A stretch of DNA of 64,000 nucleotides from Cenococcum geophilum 1.58 (lineage: Eukaryota; Ascomycota; Dothideomycetes; Gloniales; Gloniaceae): NCBI GenBank assembly GCA_001692895.1, contig KV748189.1, forward strand, positions 2,240,432-2,304,431. Reading direction: 5' to 3'. The position numbers were made by a program, and so were the translations under genes. Positions within the stretch are counted from its first letter, which is position 1, and every line of letters starts with the position of its first letter. Shown here one piece after another: positions 60,392-64,000 of the stretch. Under the pieces are notes generated by a model. It saw only the letters and a list, made by a program, of their open reading frames with translations, ran no database searches and had not been told where the DNA came from.

Positions 60392-61379
60392 GTCTACTTA
60401 AATTTTATCCTGCGAATATTTTCCTAATGCTAAAAGTTTATCTCTCTAAAGATAGAAGAGCTAGTACTTAGACTTACCTATAAAATTAATAACAGCGACT
60501 ATATAGGTTAGAGTAAGTAAATAGATATATTTATTAAGAACCTTGCGAATTATGCATACTAAGCCAACTTTAAAAAGAACGCTAACCACTGCCTACCTGC
60601 CTAAGCCCCTACCCCTATATTAACCCTAACCCTAGTAGTAACTAGAGAACCTATAGACCTTAATAGAATTTTAGGTACGGAGTATAAGCGCCGCGTTAAT
60701 AATAGATTATGCCTTGCCTATAGCCTACCTAGCCACTAAAAGAATGCCTATAACCCCGCTAAGATAGTAAACCTAGTCCTAATGCTACTTTATTAAATGA
60801 CGCGAACTAATAACCGCAGACGCGGCGATTATAGAGTCTATTATAGACGCGGCGACCGCGGAGCCTATTATAGCCGCGGCGGATAACCCCCCCCCTTTAA
60901 CCCTACGGCTTAGTTACTCTAAACTATGCCCTATATAGGAGCCCAACCCGTTAATAACGCCTAGTATTGGCGACTTTGTACTAGCGAATACGAATACGGC
61001 CACGTTATTGGTAAGGTATTATCTTTTTATATCCTAACTAAAACTAAAACTAATACTGCTAGCTAAATAGACACTAGACCGCCCTATTAAGATAGCCCTA
61101 TACCCTAGTTATTAAAAGGTAAACCCTTAGACTAAGTTGCGTTTAAGGGTCTAAACTATATAAGGAGGAAGACGAGAAGATTAGGTCCCTATTACTAGAT
61201 TAATTAATCCTTTTTATTAGTAAACTACTACTTAATCTTAGATTAGTAAACAGTAATAAAAAATTAATCTTTATTTAAACCTAACTCTCCTTATTATATA
61301 ACCTATACCCCTAAGTTTATATTAATATAGTAAGCCTAGTAAACTCTAGTAGTACTATAATGGCATTTACTAACGTATA
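60392..61379 (+). pseudogene. Ty3/gypsy gag C-terminal part and start of protease (element G)
   Basis: SLKIEELVLRLTYKINNSDY resumes the Gag. A Cys-His knuckle lies at about 60700-60750 (CLAYSLPSH.KNAYN, RIPed C-x2-C-x4-H-x4-C), then an Arg/Gly stretch. About 61330-61379 shows the aspartic-protease block SLVNSSSTIMAFTNVY (RIPed DSGST). The second satellite copy interrupts here. Confidence 0.7.
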
Positions 61380-61708
61380 TCGGCAAAATATGGTACCCTT
61401 TCAATGGCCTTAATAGTTGGTGGTTGACGCAATTGGCGCGCAGTTAAGGGCATTTAGCAACTTAACCAACTAGCCTATGTCGTGTTTTTTTAATACGTAG
61501 CCTACGCGTAGCCTATACGCAACCTACGCGTAACCTACGCGTAACCTGCTAGTAATCTACGCATTTGGTAACTATAATTATATTTACCTCTTTTATACTA
61601 ATAATATATTTTAAATAAATAAAAGCTATTTTAAAGCTATTTATAAGGCTAGCAAAATAAATATTATTATTTTAGATAATTTAATATAATATAGCAATGG
61701 TTCTCTTC

Positions 61709-62078
61709 TACCTATTTACCTATTAACTTACCTACCTACCTGCATCGCCTACCTATTTACATCGCCTACCTATCTATATCTACCTATCTATATTTACCTA
61801 CCTATCTACATCTACCTACCTATCTATATTTACCTACCCGTTAACATCTACTTACCTATTTATATCTACTTACCTATTTATATCTACTTATTTATATCTA
61901 CCTACCTATCTATATCTACCTACCCGTTAGTATTTACCTACCTATCTATATCTACTTGCCTATCTATATCTACTTACCTATCTACATCTGCCTGCCTATC
62001 TATATCTACTTACCTATCTATATCTACCTACCTATTAGCATCTACCTATTTATGCCTACCTATCTATACTACCTTAAT
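61709..62078 (+). repeat. 18-bp CTACCTAYCTATATNTAC array (copy 2)
   Basis: Same family as 58352-58745, slightly shorter. Confidence 0.9.
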
Positions 62079-62124
62079 TTAATCGATTGATTAAATCGTT
62101 TATAGTGTTGGCTAGCTAGTTATT

Positions 62125-63065
62125 ATCGTCTAGCTTTGGCAAGGGTTGTCTAGTTCTAGCAACGGTCGTCTAGCTTTAGTAACGGTCGTCTAGTTCTAGT
62201 AACGATTGTCTGGTTTTAGCAACAGTCGTCTAGTTCTAGTAACGGTCGTCTGGCTAGCGATGGTCGTCTAGTTTTAGCAACGGTCGTCTAGTTCTAGTAA
62301 CGGTCGTCTAGCTAGCAACGGTTATCTAGTTTTGGCAACAGTCGTCTAGTTCTAGTAACAGTCATCTAGCTAGCGACGGTCGTCTAATTCTGGTAACGGT
62401 CGTCTAACTAGCGACGGTCGTCTAGTTCTAGCGACAATCGTCTAGCTCTAGCAACGGTTGTCTAGTTCTAGTAATAGTCGTCTAGCTAGCAACAGTCGTC
62501 TAATTCTAGCGACGGTCGTCTGGTTCTAGTGACAGTCGTCTAGTTCTAGCAATAGTTATCTAGCTCTAGCAACGGTCGTCTAGTTCTAGTAACGGTCGTC
62601 TAGCTAGCAACGGTTATTTAGTTTTAGCGACAGTCGTCTAGTTCTAGTAACGGTCGTCTGGCTGGCGACAGTTATCTAGTTCTAGTAACGGTCGTCTAGC
62701 TAGCGACGGTCGTCTGGTTCTGGCGACAATCGTCTAGCTCTAGCAACGGTTGTCTAGTTCTAGCAACGGTCGTCTAGCTCTGGCAACGGTTGTCTAGTTC
62801 TAGTAACGGTCGTCTAGCTAGCGACGGTCGTCTAGTTCTAGTAACAGTTGTCTAGTTCTAGTAATAGTTATCTAGCTAGCGACGGTTGTCTAGTTCTAGT
62901 AACGGTCATCTGGCTAGTAACGGTCGTCTGGTTCTAGTGATAATTATTTAGCTTTAGTAACGGTCGTCTAGTTCTAGTAACGGTTATCTGGCTAGCGATA
63001 GTTATCTAGTTCTGGTAATGGTTATCTAGTTCTAGCAATGGTCGTCTAGTTCTAGCAACGGTCCT
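62125..63065 (+). repeat. 18-20-bp GGTCGTCTAGTTCTAGYRAC array (copy 2)
   Basis: The same two unit lengths, roughly 48 units; nearly twice the length of copy 1. More TA, consistent with RIP. Confidence 0.9.
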
Positions 63066-63194
63066 CTACTAGCTGCTATTCTAGTACCTCCCTAGGTAGG
63101 GAGGATATAAAGAAGAAAGGAAGGGTAAAAAATAAGGTGGCTATATAGGGTAGAGGCACGTGTAGAGGCTATTGGGAATATAGCGGGGACCCGA

Positions 63195-63537
63195 TATAGA
63201 GCTTCGTGTAGAGCCTCTATACGTAGAGCTTCGCGCAGAGCCTTATACAGAGCCTCTATACGCAGAGCTTCTCGTAGAGCCTCGTGTAGAGCCTCTATAC
63301 GTAGAGCTTCGCGTAAACCCTCGCGCAGACCCTTACGTAGACCCTCGTGCAGAGCTTTATATAGAGCTTTATATAGAGCCTCTATACGTAAAGCTTCGTG
63401 TAGAGCCTTATGTAGAGCCTTATACGAAGCTTTATATAGAGCTTTATATAGAGCCTCTATGCATAGAGCTTTATATAGAGCCTCTATACGCAGAGCTTTA
63501 TATAAAGCTTTATATAGAGCCTTATACAGAGCCTCCA
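63195..63537 (-). repeat. 12-15-bp AGAGCYTTATAY array (copy 2)
   Basis: Gives a 148-codon minus frame (63092-63538; EALYKALYKAL repeats), an artefact of a unit that is a multiple of three. Confidence 0.9.
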
Positions 63538-63664
63538 AGTAATAAGATTATAAGATTATATGAGATTATATAAGATTGTATAAGATTATATATAATAGTT
63601 AAATATATAGTATATAACTTTACCTTAATCGCACGTTAAGAAATATATAGTTAGCTTTTAAAGT

Positions 63665-64000
63665 TATTAAGTAGGTTAACTATATATTAAGTTAGTTAAA
63701 TTATATATTAAGTAGGTTAACTGCGTATTAAGTTAATTGAATTACATATTAAGTAGGTTAACTGCGTATTAAGTTAGTTAAATTATATATTAAGTAGGTC
63801 AACTGCGTATTAAGTTAATTAAATTGCATATTAAGTAGGTTAACTGCGTATTAAGTTAGTTAAATTATATATTAAGTAAGTTAACTGCATATTAAGTTAG
63901 TTAAATTGCATATTAAGTAGGTTAACTGCATATTAAGTTAGTTAAATTACATGTTAAGTAGGTTAACTGCGTATTAAGTTAGTTAAATTGTATATTAAGT
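63665..64000 (+). repeat. 41-bp TTAAGTAGGTTAACTGCGTA array (copy 2)
   Basis: Same half-unit structure; runs to the window edge. Confidence 0.9.

Larger units (their letters stand above)
61380..64000 (+). mobile_element. Composite minisatellite element, copy 2 (cut by the window end)
   Basis: Same leader and order as copy 1: CTACCTAT array (61709-62078), GGTCGTCTAG array (62125-63065, much longer than in copy 1), conserved block, AGAGCYTC array (63195-63537), spacer, and TTAAGTAGGTTAACTG array from 63665. Inserted in the protease region of element G. Differences from copy 1 include many RIP-type changes and array length. Confidence 0.75.

Overview
This window looks like a piece of a filamentous ascomycete (Pezizomycotina) genome, almost entirely transposon-derived and heavily damaged by repeat-induced point mutation (RIP). 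By eye, most of it is depleted in CA/TG and enriched in TA. Recognisable transposon proteins are full of TAA/TAG stops at former CAA, CAG and TGG codons. Families typical of fungi are present: Ty3/gypsy elements with chromodomains, the fungal Copia type, a Tad-like LINE, and Tc1/mariner and pogo/Fot1 transposases. I found no rRNA, tRNA or CRISPR array.

Layout: 1-2225 is the 3' half of a gypsy element (A) inserted in a second gypsy family (B, 2226-3916). 4640-7035 is a Copia remnant (+). 7068-7402 is a small GC-rich, RIP-free palindrome-bounded island. 7413-10292 is a Tc1/mariner element with 103-bp terminal inverted repeats (TIRs), TA target sites and a second convergent reading frame. 10295-11700 is unassigned repeat-rich DNA. 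About 11700-13060 is a LINE reverse transcriptase, followed by a minisatellite into which a complete 8.1-kb gypsy element (E, 13235-21331, minus) inserted with target duplication CCTAA. About 22503-24644 is another partial gypsy (D).

25010-26700 is a small low-RIP island with one small hypothetical gene. 27730-48089 is a nest: gypsy element H (its own LTRs at both ends) is interrupted by a complete Copia element (31961-38221, duplication AGGTT) and by a complete Ty3/gypsy chromovirus (39061-45389, duplication CTAAG). Removing both gives a continuous gag-pol order in H.

49490-54250 is the main gene island with normal base composition. It holds an intact, intronless 661-residue zinc metalloprotease gene (minus), a kinesin-light-chain-type TPR remnant, and two short MITE-like elements with long TIRs. 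54288-56450 is a RIP-damaged pogo/Fot1 transposase. From 57232 to the window end a gypsy gag-protease region is interrupted twice by the same unusual element, a composite of at least four different minisatellite arrays in fixed order (58025-about 60391, and 61380 past the window end). That two-copy satellite element is the most novel object here.

Only the metalloprotease and the small gene at 25.9-26.4 kb look like living host genes; nothing suggests that they work together. The rest is a record of nested insertion followed by RIP. Element ends and long terminal repeats (LTRs) were found by matching repeat copies by eye; protein calls come from reading through stops and recognising family motifs.
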